This document shows, piece after piece, positions 39,701 through 55,200 of a stretch of DNA of 64,000 nucleotides (its first letter is position 1; the number at the start of each line of letters is the position of its first letter). A program made the translations under genes and the position numbers. The notes below the pieces were generated by a model that was not told the origin of the DNA, searched no databases, and saw only the letters and a program-made list of their open reading frames with translations. Origin of the DNA: Pampus argenteus (Eukaryota > Chordata > Actinopteri > Scombriformes > Stromateidae); assembly GCA_036937835.1 (NCBI GenBank), contig CM072873.1, positions 9,292,501-9,356,500 of the forward strand. Direction: 5' to 3'.

Positions 39701-42700
39701 TGCTGGCATTTTCAAACGTGTCTACTATTGTTTCCAGTGTTGGCGGTCTAAAGTACTGTTAGTGTGGAAAAAAGGCCAGAACTGAGAAGAAAAAATTGTT
39801 CTTTTAAATGTCTCTATCATTTCTTTTCTAAAATGGGATTTGAACAACACTGCATTTAGATGTGTTTTTATGAAAAGCATTGTTTACCGGGCTACGGATC
39901 TAACCTCATGCATACTGACTTGGACAGGACGTTTTACTGTAACCATCCTCCAGATCTGTCTGGCTTGCTGCCAGAGTAATAAAGGTGGTAGGCAGCCTGA
40001 GGTCAAGCAGCATACTTTTCCTTACTGTAATCACATGGCCATCTGTCAGAGCCCGTGCACTGCTCTCAACACTGCTTCCCTTTTGCCACCCACCTCTGCC
40101 AGACATCAGACACACACATGCCTGACAACATACGCTATTCTGTTCTGACAACAACTCAGTACTAAGACAGTATAGCTATGACAGGAAATGAAGGGAGAGA
40201 GAGAGAGGGATTCAAACCATGGACATTGCGGTTATGTGTCTTAAGCAGCAGGCTACCGGATCGCACCTGCACTCACTCATTCATTCTTACTTATTTTACG
40301 GTGATAGAAAATAAATTCAGCAGAATATTCTTCTACAGCTTGGATTTTAATGTCATATTCATTGTTAGACATACGTAGATATATCTATCTATACCTAATC
40401 TATCATTTTGATTCTGTGTTCTGCAAGAAAGCATCATTATTCCTCAATGCCAAATGGCACAGTTGATTATTCAAAACAAATCTCTTTTTTTCATAGCTGT
40501 CTTGAGGTAATTTGTTCTTGACTTCCACTGAAATGAGACAAGATTTCACCATGGCCTCTCACCCCTCCCCATCATCTCCCATCGTTCCTCTTTTCTCCTG
40601 CTTTTCACTCTCTTTCCTTATAACAGGATTTAGCATATCAATGGCGGATTAGTTCGTTTAACAAAAGCTTACTACTGCAAAGCCCCTTTCCACTCGTCTT
40701 TCCAGGCTGACTTGTGGACCTCACACACAGCTTCATCCGCGCCGGGGTCTTTGGTGTGCGTGTGTGGTCGTTGCTGCTTGGTTGAATGGATTTTACGTTT
40801 GAAGATGACAAAAGACATGCTTAGTCACTATGGCCTTCAGATATGTATGCAATAGCATGTGTGGGCGACGGTGTGTGAGGGTGCATATGTGTACAAGAGC
40901 ACGGCGGAGGTGAGCGGTATGTGTGCATGTGAGCGCATATGCTGGGAGGAGAAAACATGTGTGATTGGCCCTTTGTGCGTGCATGCACCCACAGGTTAGC
41001 CATCAATTAACTTTGATCTGAACAACATGCTGTTAAAATGTGTCCAAAACCTGCAGTTCTGTTGTTCTTGCACCTCTTGCTTCCTCTTGCTTTAATGGGG
41101 CATGGAAAAAAGAAGTGTCCTCTGCCCTCACAGCCGCTATGTACTGGCCTGCAGATGCTCCTGCTCTGGAATGGGACCCTTTCTGTACAGTGGAAAGTGT
41201 TGCATCGAGTGCCAAGAGGAGGTGACTCCAGCTGGCTAGATTTGAGCATTGACTGCAATTTTGTGTGTGTGTGTGTGGGTCTAAGAGCAGGCGTGTCAGG
41301 TGAATGGAGGAAAACCCCACTGTGACACTGCAGCCGGCTCAGGAAGGATGCTTCCCCACCAAACCCCCGCCCCCACCTCCCGCTTTTGGTGGTGATGGTT
41401 TGAGCCGCGTAGCATTAATCACTTCAGAGGGTGACAGGGTTTAGGATGTTTGGTATGCAGAAGGAGGGGGTGAGTTGAAAATGTTCCATTATACAGGCAC
41501 ATGCCTTGTCTCTCACAAAAATGTTCCCTTACAAACTGTTTCTGTATGATTTTGCTGTTTGCAGCATGATTGACGATGATTGACGAAAGACATGAGGAAT
41601 GATGACACTATATACGACTTTAATCTTGATTTGGCAGTAAACACACACAAATACACCACAAGGCCAAAGTGTTTATGATGGCTTACGTCTAGTCTGCACC
41701 ACAATCCATCAGTACTTTTCTGTGTGTTTCAGTGTGCTTGTGTATGCAACAGGCCGTTGTGTCTCCATTTCAAATTTGAATAAATCGCAATTTTATCAAG
41801 CACATTCTTCCTTGATGAAAAAAGCGAGTTCTGGCTCTTGCAGTGACATAAAAGGATAATATTGATTCTGAAGAATTACAATTATCCTGTTCAGGGTTGT
41901 GGAAAGGCTCGTGAACTTATTATAGGAACTTGAATAAAGATTGTTCAACTGGCTCATAAGCCAAAAAAAGGTTTTCTAGCTTCTTTGGTTGCTTCCTCTA
42001 AATATGTGTAGTAGTGTTTTTCTTGCTGGCCCCGCCCATGTGTTCCCACCCAGCCCATTGACTTTATATTGGAACGACATCACAGACTTTAATATCAATT
42101 TTTGGGGCTCTGGGAAAGTTTTTCAGATATAAAACTGGTCTATGGACACATGCTGTTTTTTTTGCTGCCATACTGTGAGTAACCACTGGGTATAAAGTGT
42201 ATGATGTACTGATGTAATTAAAAACATGAAATACATAATTCCACCATAAGCTTTATCCTTATACAACCTCAGTCCCTCCATTTGGAAATAACCACTCTTG
42301 CAATTAAAGGGGTCATTTTGAAATGGAAATAAATGGAGTAATCCAACACTCTAGTTAGTTTTGGTTTTGATACATCTGCCACTGAAATGTCTACCCTTAC
42401 CCCAATGCATTGGTGGTGAATTGAATATAATTTGTGGTATTGAGCAGGTCCAGTACAGGTCGGATGCTTGAGAGCAGTACATCCTTCCAGACACAATGTC
42501 CTGGTTAATTAAGAATAATCTGACTGATTTGTCCAATATGACAATATGATTATATCCTTTGCAATTTCCATGTACACTGAGTAGTATTAATGCTGTTTAG
42601 CCTCGAGCGAACCAATAGCCAGTTCATGAATGCATTCTAAGCACCCAGCATCTGGTGTTTTCAATGGAAAAAACCCATTGTTGTACAAGAAGTGAGGTTT

Positions 42701-45700
42701 TTATGTTATAATGTATCACTGATCCCTTAAGGGAAATTATTGTCTTTTTGTGAAAGATCAGAGTGCATGTTGGGGGTGGAGGGACCAGGACATTTGTTGT
42801 GTCTCTCTGTCCATCTAGTCCACTCTGCTGCCTGACGGTTTATCCTTCTGGCTTTGTTGACATGAGTCATCTGATACACCCATGTTTTCCCTGTCTTGCT
42901 GCCACTGTATCTGTGTTTCTTGGCAGTTGAAAGGCTCCAGGTGTCTTGCGTGTCCCTGCGTGGCACATTATGCATGACCCTGGTTCAGGGGGAAACAGCT
43001 GGTGGATCCTCCAACATCAGCCTGCTTGGCATTGAGACTAGACTTGGTGTAAAATTACAGCGTCCTGAATTCACACTTGTGCACACGTGCAAGACAGTTC
43101 CGAACATCCGTCTACTCGATCTGCTTTTTCCACACTGTCAGGTTTCCAAAAGTGATGCTAAGCTGTGCAGGATGAGAACGGCCTTTCCTCTGATACTCGA
43201 AACAGGGTTCTTCAATGAGCTTTGAAAAAATCTGAGGGAAGAGGGGAGGTGATTATTATGTTTTTTTTTCTTTGCTCTTGTGACAAGAATACTGGTTTCC
43301 AAGACGCTATGAGCTGCCCTCAGTACAGGAAGTGACTCAGTATTGACTGGCGCTGCACTTCCTGTGCGCTGATTCTCCTCTACTCCTCTCAGGATGTTTA
43401 CCTCCTCCTCCTCCTCCTCGTCTACCACCCTCTCCTCCTTCCTCAATCACATGACTTTACAACGGTGCTCTCAGCTCCAGTTCGTGACCTGGTTTTTCTA
43501 GGCCCAGCCATCGCCAGTGACGATGAAAGCTGAGAATCATCTTACTAGAAGCCAGATGATATTACATTGTTTTTACTGATAAGATTATGTGGATAATACT
43601 TAAGTACAACTATGTTTGGAATAATTCATGTTGATTTTTTTCCCCCTTTAATTTCTGCCTTTTATCAATATATTACTATATAACTGGGAAAAAATGTGGG
43701 CTTTGGTTATTTTAATGTGAAATATAGTAGCTCAAACGCAGCCTCAAAAAAAGGAGGTCTGGTCATGAGCTCCTCCTGAGCCACTGAGTTCAAAATACAA
43801 AAATCCAATGATGGTGATGTTAACCACTGGAAACAAGATGATATGAGTGTGTGTGTGCTTGAGTGTATTTACAAAGGGTAAACTATTGAACATATTGTGA
43901 AATAAAGGATGGGTTGATCAGTATTTCTACTTTTGTCTGTCTTTATATTAACTTGCATTTAGTTTCTGTAGATTACCATTAACGGTCTGATTTACACCTC
44001 TCACATTACTGCTATCATTATAGTTTAGTATCTTAACTTGCATCTCCACCTCTCTCCAGTTCCCAGAGTGCGGCTTCTTTGGCATGTACGACAAGATCCT
44101 GTTGTTCCGGCACAACCTAAATGACGAGAACATCCTGCAGAGGCTGACGTCGGCAGAAGACATCCATGAAGGAGACCTCATCGAGGTGGTGCTCTCTGGT
44201 ATGTATCCTGCTGTGAAACTATAGATTCACGTCACTTTGGGTCTAGCATTTTACATTGCTTAAAACATGAAGAGAATAGTACTAAAAATGGATTATTTTG
44301 CATCTTTGTGAAGGGAAAAACTGACTCAACAGGCCTTCATGAGCTGTTGGTCTTGGCAAATACAAAGGTACAGAATGAAAACAATGTTTTAATCACCCAG
44401 TCACAGAGATTGCACCTCTTAATGTGAATGAACATCTTATGTGTTTTTAAGTTTAAACAAGAGATGTTCAGATAGTCATTTTTCTCCCCCTCTCTTCATG
44501 GTCGGGATTAGAATAAGGAGGGAATTTAAGGTCATATTCGCTAAATGTTGAATGCAGCTGCTCAAAAGTGCTTATTGTAATCTATGGAAGCCCAACTAAA
44601 GCTTTAAAATATATATTGTTTTTAACTTAACTCTTTATCTTTTAATGCTCTTGTCAGTTGACATACCAGCACAGATTGTATAAAAACTGTAACACAGTAA
44701 GACCTGTTTCAGCTGCGTTTCAACTTGTTTCAGTTGAAACAAACAGTCTTAAGGTCGTGCTTATTTAGAACTCCAAAAAAATAAAAAATAAAAAAAATAA
44801 ACCAAGTGTTCTAAAGGCCAAACAATGGTCCAAAACTAATAAACTGAAAGGAAACTTCACTTAAAAAAAAATCAATTTTTGTGCCTAGTCATTGTTGACA
44901 CACCTTACAGTAAACACAGACAGCCTGTTGTGTCTTGAACACACCTCAGTAGGTCAGATGCTTGCTGTGAGAGTCCTCTGTACTCACTAAAATGCAGCTG
45001 CTCTAATGAAACAGAAATCTTATGCAACTTTATGTGAATGACTACTAGTGAATCACTCAATAAATGTGTGTGTTGCAGCGGATACATAGGTGTTTGGTTT
45101 TTATTTGTCATTTCTTATGATGAATGAATCCGCATCCTTCATACAGTGCTGAGACCCAACAAATGGCTTAGAATATCTGTTCTACTCTAATCTGTTCTCC
45201 ACCTCCATCTGTCCCCACTGGGAAGCACCTGACGCCACCTGTGCTGAATATCTCCCCCTCTCTCGGGCCGAGAGCATTGTTTGCAGGGATTTAGACAGAG
45301 GATGATTGTATAGGTTCAGGATCTGAGGATACTTTAGGCATCAGGACTGAGGAATGTAGAGTAAAGACTGGAGAACTTCCTTCTTTTTGTTTTTGACTGT
45401 CTGTGTTTGTCTTGTGCTCTCTTTTGTGTCAGTCTCTTTTCCTCCCCGCTTTCTCTCATTCTAATCCTCTCCGCATCCGCAAATCCATCTGCAGGTGTAA
45501 ACTCCACCAGTGAAGCTAGACAATTTATAGCCTAAGATATCTGAAGAAAACCGTCATAAAAGAGTCGGATCTCAGATTCGCTACATATGCCTCTTTTGCA
45601 ACACGTGGCCGTTTTTTTTTATACGTTTAATCTGACTCTCAGTAGACTTGGATTTCCTCATAAGAGGGGCTTTGCGTGTCACACACTTGGTATTTGTTTG

Positions 45701-48700
45701 AGAAACACAAGCTAAGAAATCCACATTCTCAAGCTTTTGCTTTAGTTCACAGAAAATATGAAACCTTTTCCGCCCTGCAATTTGTCTCCTGTCATCATCC
45801 GCTCAGTTTTCCTTAACCAACCTGTTGTTGGATCCTGCGGCTGTGGGAGAGAGATGATCTGAATATCTCTCTCGCTGCGAGAGGGAGGCAGAAGTGGCTT
45901 TTTCTTGGCTCTGGGCTCAAAGAAGAGGGCTTGTTTTTCCTGCAGTAAGTGATTGTAGTAGACCCGTTGAGTGTAAACACGCTCTGATGTGCGGGGCTGC
46001 CCTGGACGCAGCGGACACTGCGCAGGCCATCTCGCCCCATGAGGTTTGAGGTTCGGCTTGACCAATTGTCCCTTTGTTCTGTTTTTCACTCCTCTTAATT
46101 CCCACCCGCTTTCACAAGCTCCTTATTCACCACTACTGGCAGTGGGAAATTAATATTTTACAATACCTTCTGTTTTTCATAAATATGGCAAACTTGTTTT
46201 TGTCAGATGGAAACTTGTGGCCTCCAAATGGAAAAACTTGGTGCCTCAAAGCAAACAGATAGTGCATTCATGTAAGCCTCTCCGCTCGTGAGAAGTGTTG
46301 CGAAAAACAACTCGACAAGTTTATGTTTGGTGTGGTTTGATGCTTATTAGCACGACAAGCATTACGTAACACTGCGACTGCTAAGAAGCGGCCGGTTGTT
46401 TTGCAGACGTGTGTGAAAAAGCTAATGAATGTTGCCTTTCATGTGTGTGTGCCAGGGAGTTATGTTCACCCCACAACATGTGACCCGCTTGAGTTCTTTC
46501 TTCTCTTTCAAATCACACCAAAACAGCAACAATCACCCACCAGCTATCATATTTATCTGAAATGGAGGAATATGTGGCCTGAGTCTTCTCAGATGATCTC
46601 TTCTTCTTTTTTTTTTTTTTTTAATGTTGTTCATGTATGTTAGAATATCATCACAGTGGTGCCGTGCAGTGACTTTGTTTCTGACACAAATAAGACCACA
46701 GACCCTCATATGATAAGACGTTTGCTTTTAGATGTTTTATTACAGAAAATGTATAATGATCAAATACATTCGTATAGTCATTGGTGTTACTTATGGATGA
46801 AATTATAGGGAACCTTCTCTTGATATAGAGCATATACAGATTGTCAGCAGAGGAAATGTTTGGTTTTTTTTTGTTTTTTTTGCCATGTCATATTTGTTGT
46901 ACAAGCCTGTGTTTTATCGCAACAACAGCTGATTATGTCCTAAGTTGTCCAAGAGAACATGTACACACATACACACACCCACACACACTCATTATGACAT
47001 CACCATTGCCACAGCAAAGGTTGTGCTGCTTAACCTGAGTGTAAAGTTTAATCATTCCCCCATTGGACGCTGTGGCCACATAAATGATTCCACAGGAACA
47101 GCGAGAAACACTGAGGGAGGAGAAGCTTGTGTCGCACACACAGGTTTGGCAACAGTCACCTACGTACCTTACGTATCTTACTCATCTTCACATCTCTGAT
47201 GAGTCACCGTTATGACTAATCAACTCTTGCTTCTAACAAAGAGCTCATTGTGTATGTTTGACATACAAACAGCAGGCAGAGAAAAGAGTGGAAGAGGGAA
47301 AGATTTTTTTGGGCAAATTTGGGATTTTAAGTAATAACAAGGACAGACTGATCTTAGATGTCTAAAGGGTGTGCCCTATCACTTTGATAGGAGGAATGAT
47401 GAAATCGAAGTTGTACATTGCCGATTTGACGCCCTCTACTGCAGCAGTGTGGCTATAGCACTCATATGAAGGCAGATGTTAGTTTGCACTGAAGCAGTTG
47501 CAGAGAGAATCTTCCTCTCAGTATATTTAGATCAGTGTCTCCTCATTTTACAGTACATATGCACATGTTTAAAAAAGGTGTATGAAATTGTTTCCAATTA
47601 CATGTTACAAATGGCTATTCTGTTTTTGTCCTTTTGATTCCTTTGTCATCTTTTCTCATTTGTTTTTTTCAATCCGATCCTTCAGTTATTTTTGTAGTTT
47701 TTCTTTTGCTTTCTCCCAGGTTTTAATTACATCATTTGTCTATTGTTTCTAGCTCAAGCCACAGTTGAAGACTTCCAGATCCGACCCCATGCCCTTTATG
47801 TCCACTCTTACAAGGCCCCCACCTTCTGTGACTACTGTGGGGAGATGCTATGGGGCCTCGTTCGGCAAGGGCTCAAATGTGAAGGTGAGACGCGCGTACA
47901 CACACTTTGCTGAATGTTAATCTTTGTCATTGCCTTTTAGTGTATCCAAGGGATAAGTCAAGAATCAAGCACGCCTCCTGTATATACACACACAGAGATA
48001 CACACGTACACACAACATATCTCTAACCTCAAGAATGTATCAGGGAGACAAGCAAACAAGAAAGATTTGGTCTGGGCACTGTGGCGAGTGAAATGCTTGA
48101 TATTCAGATCCCAGTGGATTTGTGGCACACTGACTCACCCCTCTTCTTCTTTTTTTCAATGTTGGATCAGATTTAAACTATACTTTCCATGTCATTAGGT
48201 TGCATTTGAAGTCATCTCTGACAATGAAGTTGATTTATCTACCAGTGAAACATCCATAGTCATAAGTTCTCCTGTACAAACCTATTCATCAGTGATCAAT
48301 CTTTTTTTTAAACTCACAGGTTGATGTATTGTAGTATCTACCATTATAACGCATTCGCTTTGTGACTGTTTTATCACATCAGGATGTGGACTAAACTACC
48401 ACAAGCGCTGCGCCTTTAAGATCCCAAATAACTGTACTGGTGTCAGAAAAAGGCGATTGTCCAATGTCTCACTGCCTGGACCGTCCCTGTCTGTCCCCCG
48501 ACCGGTACCTGCTGAGAATGCTGTGGTTGTCCTGGATGAGGTGAGTTCTGATTGGCGGATGATGGATGCATAACCCCTTACTCAGATGTATAGGTATGCC
48601 TAGAAGGAAATGAATGAAGCCACAACTATGCAAAGAAGAATTATGAATGAAAGGAGGAAAACATTTAACCTCACACATAAAATGAACTGGCTGCAGTTTT

Positions 48701-51700
48701 GATATCGTCCTAAATCATCCTGGAATTCAGGAGAATTTCAGGAATGTGATGCAGTCAGCGTGCATGCTGCTCACAGGCTTTGCCTCAACTGTTAAATGTT
48801 TCTAAATTTATCATATTTGGCTCTTTTTATGGGTGAATTTCTTGGGTTATTGAATACACTTTACGCATAAGATTGAATTGAGCTGCATGTAGCTCTGTGG
48901 ATAGATCCTCAGTGAGGTCATATGAATCTGTTTTGCATAAGCCTGCTGTGAAATATTCTCCTCGTCTATGTCCCCATGAAAGGCCATCAGGAAATGTAAC
49001 AGTGCTAATGCAGTTCCTTCTCATTTCTACCAGGGGCTTCCAGACTGCTTGATTTATTTATATGAAATCATAAGTAAATGTTCATGTGGTAAAACATGAC
49101 AAATCTAATAACCTTGTTTTGACCACTGGGATTGTGTAAACTACAAAAAGCCATGCTAACTCGGTATGACTAATTTCTTTTTCATTTTTTCCACTGATTT
49201 CTTTCTCTTCTTCCACTGCCATGTCATTTGTTTCTCTTTCTTCCCCTATCACTCAAATGCTCCCTTTGAGGCTGTTCTTCCTCTACTTTTCTCAATTTGT
49301 TTTTGTGCTGCATATGGTTTTTAATTCTTCCCCTTTTTTCCATTCTGCAACATCCATCCAACCTCAGCAGCAGAGGTCCCATCAGGAGGCAGGGAAGCGG
49401 ATCCTGTCTTGGAGTGGCAGACCCATCTGGATGGAGAAGATGGTGCTGGGACGGGTTAAGGTGCCACACACATTCGCCATTCATACCTACACTCGTCCCA
49501 CTATCTGCCAGTACTGCAAGCGCCTGCTCAAGGGTCTCTTTCGCCAGGGCATGCAGTGTAAAGGTAGGACTCCATATGAAGAGACTTTTTCCACAACATT
49601 ACATAAACCATTACAGATGCTTTTCAATTCATGTTTGAGTCATGTTAAAAAGAAATAAAAATCATCTACCAGATTGCAGATTCAACTGCCATAAGCGGTG
49701 TGCTTCAAAGGTACCGAGAGACTGTTTGGGGGAAGTGGACTTCAATGGAGGTAAGTCCTACATCCATTTGATTGCTTTAATTTAACAGTGACAGTAATAT
49801 ATTTGGAGTATTTGCAACTGTGCGTTTGATGTGCATTGGTAGAGCCAGCCAGCCCTGGCCCAGACTCAGACACCACCATGGACACTATGGAGGTGGACAG
49901 TAGTGACTTGGATGGCGGCAGAGGACTGGATGACCCAGAGGAACCCTCCACCCCAGATGAGAGGATATTTGACATGGATTCTCCCTTCTTGGACAGAGAG
50001 AAGGATGAAGAACCCATCAAGACTATTAGGTATGAAGATATTGATTTAATTACATCCACTTTGACATTTGCAGACTTTGCAGGACTGAATCACAGTTTTC
50101 CCAAGTCTGTCTTAAACCAATAGTCAGCTGCCCAAATAAACATTGACTCAAGCTTTTCTTTCTGTAACCATTCCTCCTGTTCAGAATGGCCATAAAGAGA
50201 TCCCTTCATAATACACTTTCGACTTACTTTCAATGACTTTCAAGAACTGTTGCATATATCAGATTTCAGATAAACTTTTACATTTTTGGTTTTACACTGT
50301 AAGCACACTTAGAGTGGATATTCTAATGGTCAGTATGAACAGGAGGAATGATTACTGCAAGAAAAATATGTGCAAGTGTTCATTTGGGCACCTATTGTTT
50401 TTAGGACAGACTTGACACATTTCTGTGTAAATTTCTGTAGGTGGCACTGTTTACTGTGTTGTTTCTGTCATGATGGTATTATATATATACTATTCATTCC
50501 ACCTACCTAATTCCTTTTTCATAAATTAGTTTTTGGGGATTTTTCCCTTACTGGACAATTCAGTAAAAAGTGACATGAAAAAGGAAATAGGGGGAAGACA
50601 GTCTGAGTCAAACGGGAGACTTTGCGGTTGTGTTTTAAACCTCCTTGTTCATTCTTATGTTGGTTCAGTGTTGCCACTTCTGCAAACCTGAAACACATTA
50701 CTTCCTGTACAGAATTTCTGTCAGGAAATTAACACTTAGCTGCTTAGAAAAGGAAATACAAAATGTTTCATGAACTGGCTACAAGTTAATTAAAATTAAA
50801 TAATATTGAAGGGTTTTAATCAGAAAATTCCTTTTTTTTTTTTTTATGTGTGCATGTTTCTAGCCCTTCCACTAGCAGCAATATCCCTCTGATGCGGGTG
50901 GTCCAGTCCATTAAACACACCAAAAGGCGGAGCTCCACTGTGGTGAAGGAGGGCTGGATGGTTCATTATACGAGCAGGGACAACCTGGTAAGACTGATAA
51001 TCCCAAAGCCCAACAGAGGAGCCCAGTCTGAAATGGGCTGTGCTTAGCCTGTATGCTGGGAAAAAAAAACTCCTTCTACCAAAGCTGAACACATGTGTTG
51101 AATTCAGCACAGAAGGTATTTTCCACGCAAAACAAACATTTAGACTACAGTTAATATTGGTAGGTGATGTATGTTTTACCATTTTGAACTAACTTGGAGT
51201 TCACTCTCCCCTTTTTTACAGCGGAAGAGACATTATTGGAGGCTGGACAGCAAGAGCCTGAGTCTGTTCCAAAATGACACCGGGGCCAAGTTCTACAAAG
51301 TAAGCATAAAGCTATCATCTCTGGAAAAACATGTCTTTTCCTCCACATCAAACCCACAGTAACATTCGTTATAAAGTCAGCGAATGGAGCAGCTTCATGC
51401 AAGCTGATTCAGTGCGTTCAGTTCATGGTGAATAGTATTAAAGAATAGTATTGCTGCATCTAAGAATTCAAAAGTGGTGATGCTTAAGTCATTTAGAAGG
51501 GATCAGTTTTCATATCTACGTTTCAATATTGTCTGTCACACATAGAGTTATGTAAATAAAATCTAAGCGGGATGTGACTAAACTGGAGGACTGTCTAGTT
51601 TCGACTACGCTGAGGTCAGCTTGGCTCACTGAAATTTCCCCTGTGGTTTTTCACCCTGAAGCTTGGTCTATTCCCTGCATGAAGTGAAAGGGTCAAGTCA

Positions 51701-52261
51701 CTGACAGTCTCTATGTTAGGCTATTACTGTGTTTATAAGATAAGATGGGACATTTGAAGGGGTTTCAAAGCGGAAATTGTAAAAATAAAATAGACTAGTG
51801 GATTGACAGAAGACGATGTAGATGCACAATTATAAAAACAAACTGTCAAAATGTCATCTGGTCAAATTCTAATTGGTTCATCCATTGCACATTCTCATCT
51901 CAAACTGAGCGTTGGCTGTGAGTGAAACTCTGTAATTTTCGATGTGTAAAATCAGTTGTGGAGCGTGTGTGACACTTCCCGCTCAGTCCCAGCGTTGTAG
52001 TCAGTCATTACACTGCCGCAGGGGCTTAATAGCACAGTAATTACACACTAAAGACTGAGGAAGAGAAGGTAAAGACTTCCACATATGTGTTGTGGTTGTG
52101 TGCGGGGTGGGGGATGTAATCATTTTATTGTTTGTGTCTCTTTGTGTGTTTTTGAGACTCTGACAGCTCCTTGAGCTGTGGTCAGAGTTGTGATGTGGTA
52201 GGATGGTGTGTGGGGTTTCTGCAGAGTTTCCAGCATTAGAACCAGCACGCTGTCTTTGAAT

Positions 52262-52298
<37 letters not shown>

Positions 52299-55200
52299 AA
52301 ACAGGTGGTTTTGCTCACAGATGTATCTATAATACCTCTTCTCTTCTGACTTACTACCTTCACTTATGCTGGTTGTGAAACACATACAGAACTTCATTCA
52401 CTCTTGTCTCCCAGTTATTCTGTCACACCCTGCATCTCTTGCCATAAAGCCTCAGAGAGGAAACCTCAGCGGGGACAGACTCCTCAGGGTGTGTTTACTG
52501 GCAGCTTTATGTGGTTCTTTATTATCAACTTGGCACTCAGCTACGTTTTAAGACCTTCAGGAGGCTAATTGAAGGCTAGCTGCAAGTGCTTTCTTTTTAT
52601 CCAAAGTTTGTTAACCATGATAGATAGATCGATAGATAAATAATAGATTGATATGTGTGGTGTTTTCCTGTATGTACAGAAAAAAGTCTTTCAGGGATTT
52701 ATTTTCTAAGACCACGGATAGTGGTTCTCCATATGCTGACTCTGTATCCGGGAAAACCTTCTGTCTTGGTCATTTTCCTCTCATTTCTCCAACGTTTCTA
52801 GCCTGCTGCTGATCAGTGTGTGGCCACTGTCTGCCTCTCTCCCCTTTTCTTTATACCTCCAATCTGATTAGTGGCGGTCGCATGGTGGCTTTGCTTGCCA
52901 GGCATGGCAGCCATTTTCTCCATTTGGAAGCCATAATGGATCGTTTGAAGACGAGACCCCTGTACTTGTGGCTTTCTCTGAAGAACCTTTCATGGGGTGA
53001 GGGGGCTTCTCTCTGTCTCTGCCAGATTGAGTCCTGTCACACACACACACACACACACATACACACCCCCAACCAAGCACCCACCCGCCCACTCACATAC
53101 CACTGCCCTGTGGAACGGTAGTTGCCGTGTCTTTCGTCTCAGTGGCTAGCGGTAGCGCCAGCGGCTCGTGCTCAAATGGAGCCTCTGGCTGGCCCTGCCT
53201 TGTAATCAGGGAACCAGAGCGCTTCAGCCGCCACAGGGCCTGCTCACGTGACCCGGCCCCGCTAACCACAAGCACTTCATCTGATACTCTGTGGTGAGCC
53301 ACGCGGAGGGGACAGCGTGTGCCTCTGTGAGCCCCCATTGGCTGAAAGCTCTCTGTGTTTTTTATTTTTTCAACCCTCCCTCCTCTTTTCGATTTGACAG
53401 TGAGGTTGGAAGGAGAAGGGGGGACTTTTAAAGTTTATGAGCGTGCTTATAAGACAGAGAAGGGTAGAGGAGAAAGTTAGAGCTGGGATTTTATAATCAA
53501 CACTGTGATTACACCCAACAACCGAGTGCGAAGACTTTTGGAGTGTGTGAGTGCTACTACCTTTATCTGTATTGTTACGTTAGACAGTAGGAACGTCTCT
53601 TCTGCAGGCTATTGAGATATATATATATAGGTGGAACATCCTTTGGTTTCTATTTAGATTTCTTTAAATTAGATTATCAACTTTAAAAAATGTCACCCTA
53701 TGTTTTTTGATTTAGTTTATTAGCTACATTTATTTATTAACTTTTTAAAATTTTGGTTTTGTCAAGTCACTACTTCATCCATGGACCATTCTTTCATCTT
53801 CCTCTCATCATTGATAGTTATCCATTTTTGGGTGGGATTTTCTCTTCCTTTTTTTTCTCTTTATACATGTCCTGCCAAGGAAATACCACTTGTGTTATAT
53901 CATATGTACATACGTATGATGGGTGTGTGTTTGTTCTGGTTTACTGTGTTTTGATTAGGGTTGTTATATTTTTTAAGCAACAGAATCATTTATTCCTCAG
54001 GTGCATTGCTTGTTGCACACAACAACAACAACAAAAAAGAGCATTCTGGATTATTTATTTGAGAATGTATTTGTTAATGTAGTTTTTTCGGGTCTCTCCC
54101 ACTTCTCCCACAGGAAATCCCTCTGTCTGAGATTCTCCAGGTAGAACAGTCCAGAGACTACAGGAATCTGGCTCAGGGCAGCAACCCTCACTGCTTTGAG
54201 ATCATCACAGCCACCATGGTCTACTATGTAGGGGAGAACAACGGCAGTCACTACCACAACCCTGCGCTGGCCGCCTCGGGAGTTGGCATGGAAGTGGCTC
54301 AAGGTTGGGAGAAAGCTATCAGACAAGCCCTGATGCCTGTCACCCCACAGCCCAGCGTGGCCAGCGCTGCAGGCCAGGGCAAAGATCACAGTAAGTGGAT
54401 TTGTAGAATATGATATAGCTTTCTTGTGCTAAAATCTTTAATATGTTTCTGGATGAATCTGTGAAAAAAGTTAAAATAGTATATATATATATATATATAT
54501 TTTTTTTTTAAAGTTGTTTTATTTTATTTTTAGAAATAAGACAATAAAGTGCGTATTAACTTTCACAGTGAGTCCATAGATAATAAAACTTGCCTAACAT
54601 GACTTTCACATGATATGTGATTGAAGTCTGTCAGATAATTTAGTCTATACAAAATGATTTGCCACACATTTTTTAAAAAAAATTGATCATTATCAGACTA
54701 AAATTCATACATAGAAATGGTAACAATGAATAATGTTTGTAATATATATTCAGCTATGACCTATGAATATTACAGGGCTTCTACAAGTTGGTACCATAGC
54801 CATAAAAACAGAAAGTGCTGCTTGGCTTTACTGTGTGTCGTAACAGTGTAATGTTTGCCCGTATAGAAAGAATTGCACCGGCTAGGCCAAAGGAAGTCTG
54901 TGAAGTAGGGCACTATTTGGAGATGACACTTGTGAACTGACATGACTGCATGACACGACTGTGCAGAAACTGAGTCTGACTCACAGTAGTTAGCACAGGG
55001 GTGTTATTCAGCAAGGTTTTAAATATTTGTTTACACAGTCATCATGTCACCCTTGAAACCCCATTCAGCTTATAGAAATGAATACTGTTAGGAAGTGTGT
55101 TTATAGACAAATTACCTTTGAATTAATATTTCATCTGCAAATATCATTAAATTGTATGTGTTCATTATGTCATTCAAAAGCAAAAATCTTGTTTTCCAAG

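Larger units (their letters stand above)
28058..44059 (+). other. prkd3: Large first coding intron of prkd3
   Basis: About 16 kb between the exon with the start codon and the exon beginning FPECGFFGMYDKIL. I recognise no other gene in it. It contains a 259-base hAT-like MITE (30,650-30,908), short trinucleotide runs (GAT near 29,420; CAC near 33,240; CTC near 43,400), a possible cryptic exon (35,609-35,702), and possible LINE- or MITE-derived pieces near 42,000-42,200 and 42,711-42,790. Open frames at 34,873-35,337 (plus) and 36,310-36,831 (minus) show no domain. Confidence 0.8.
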
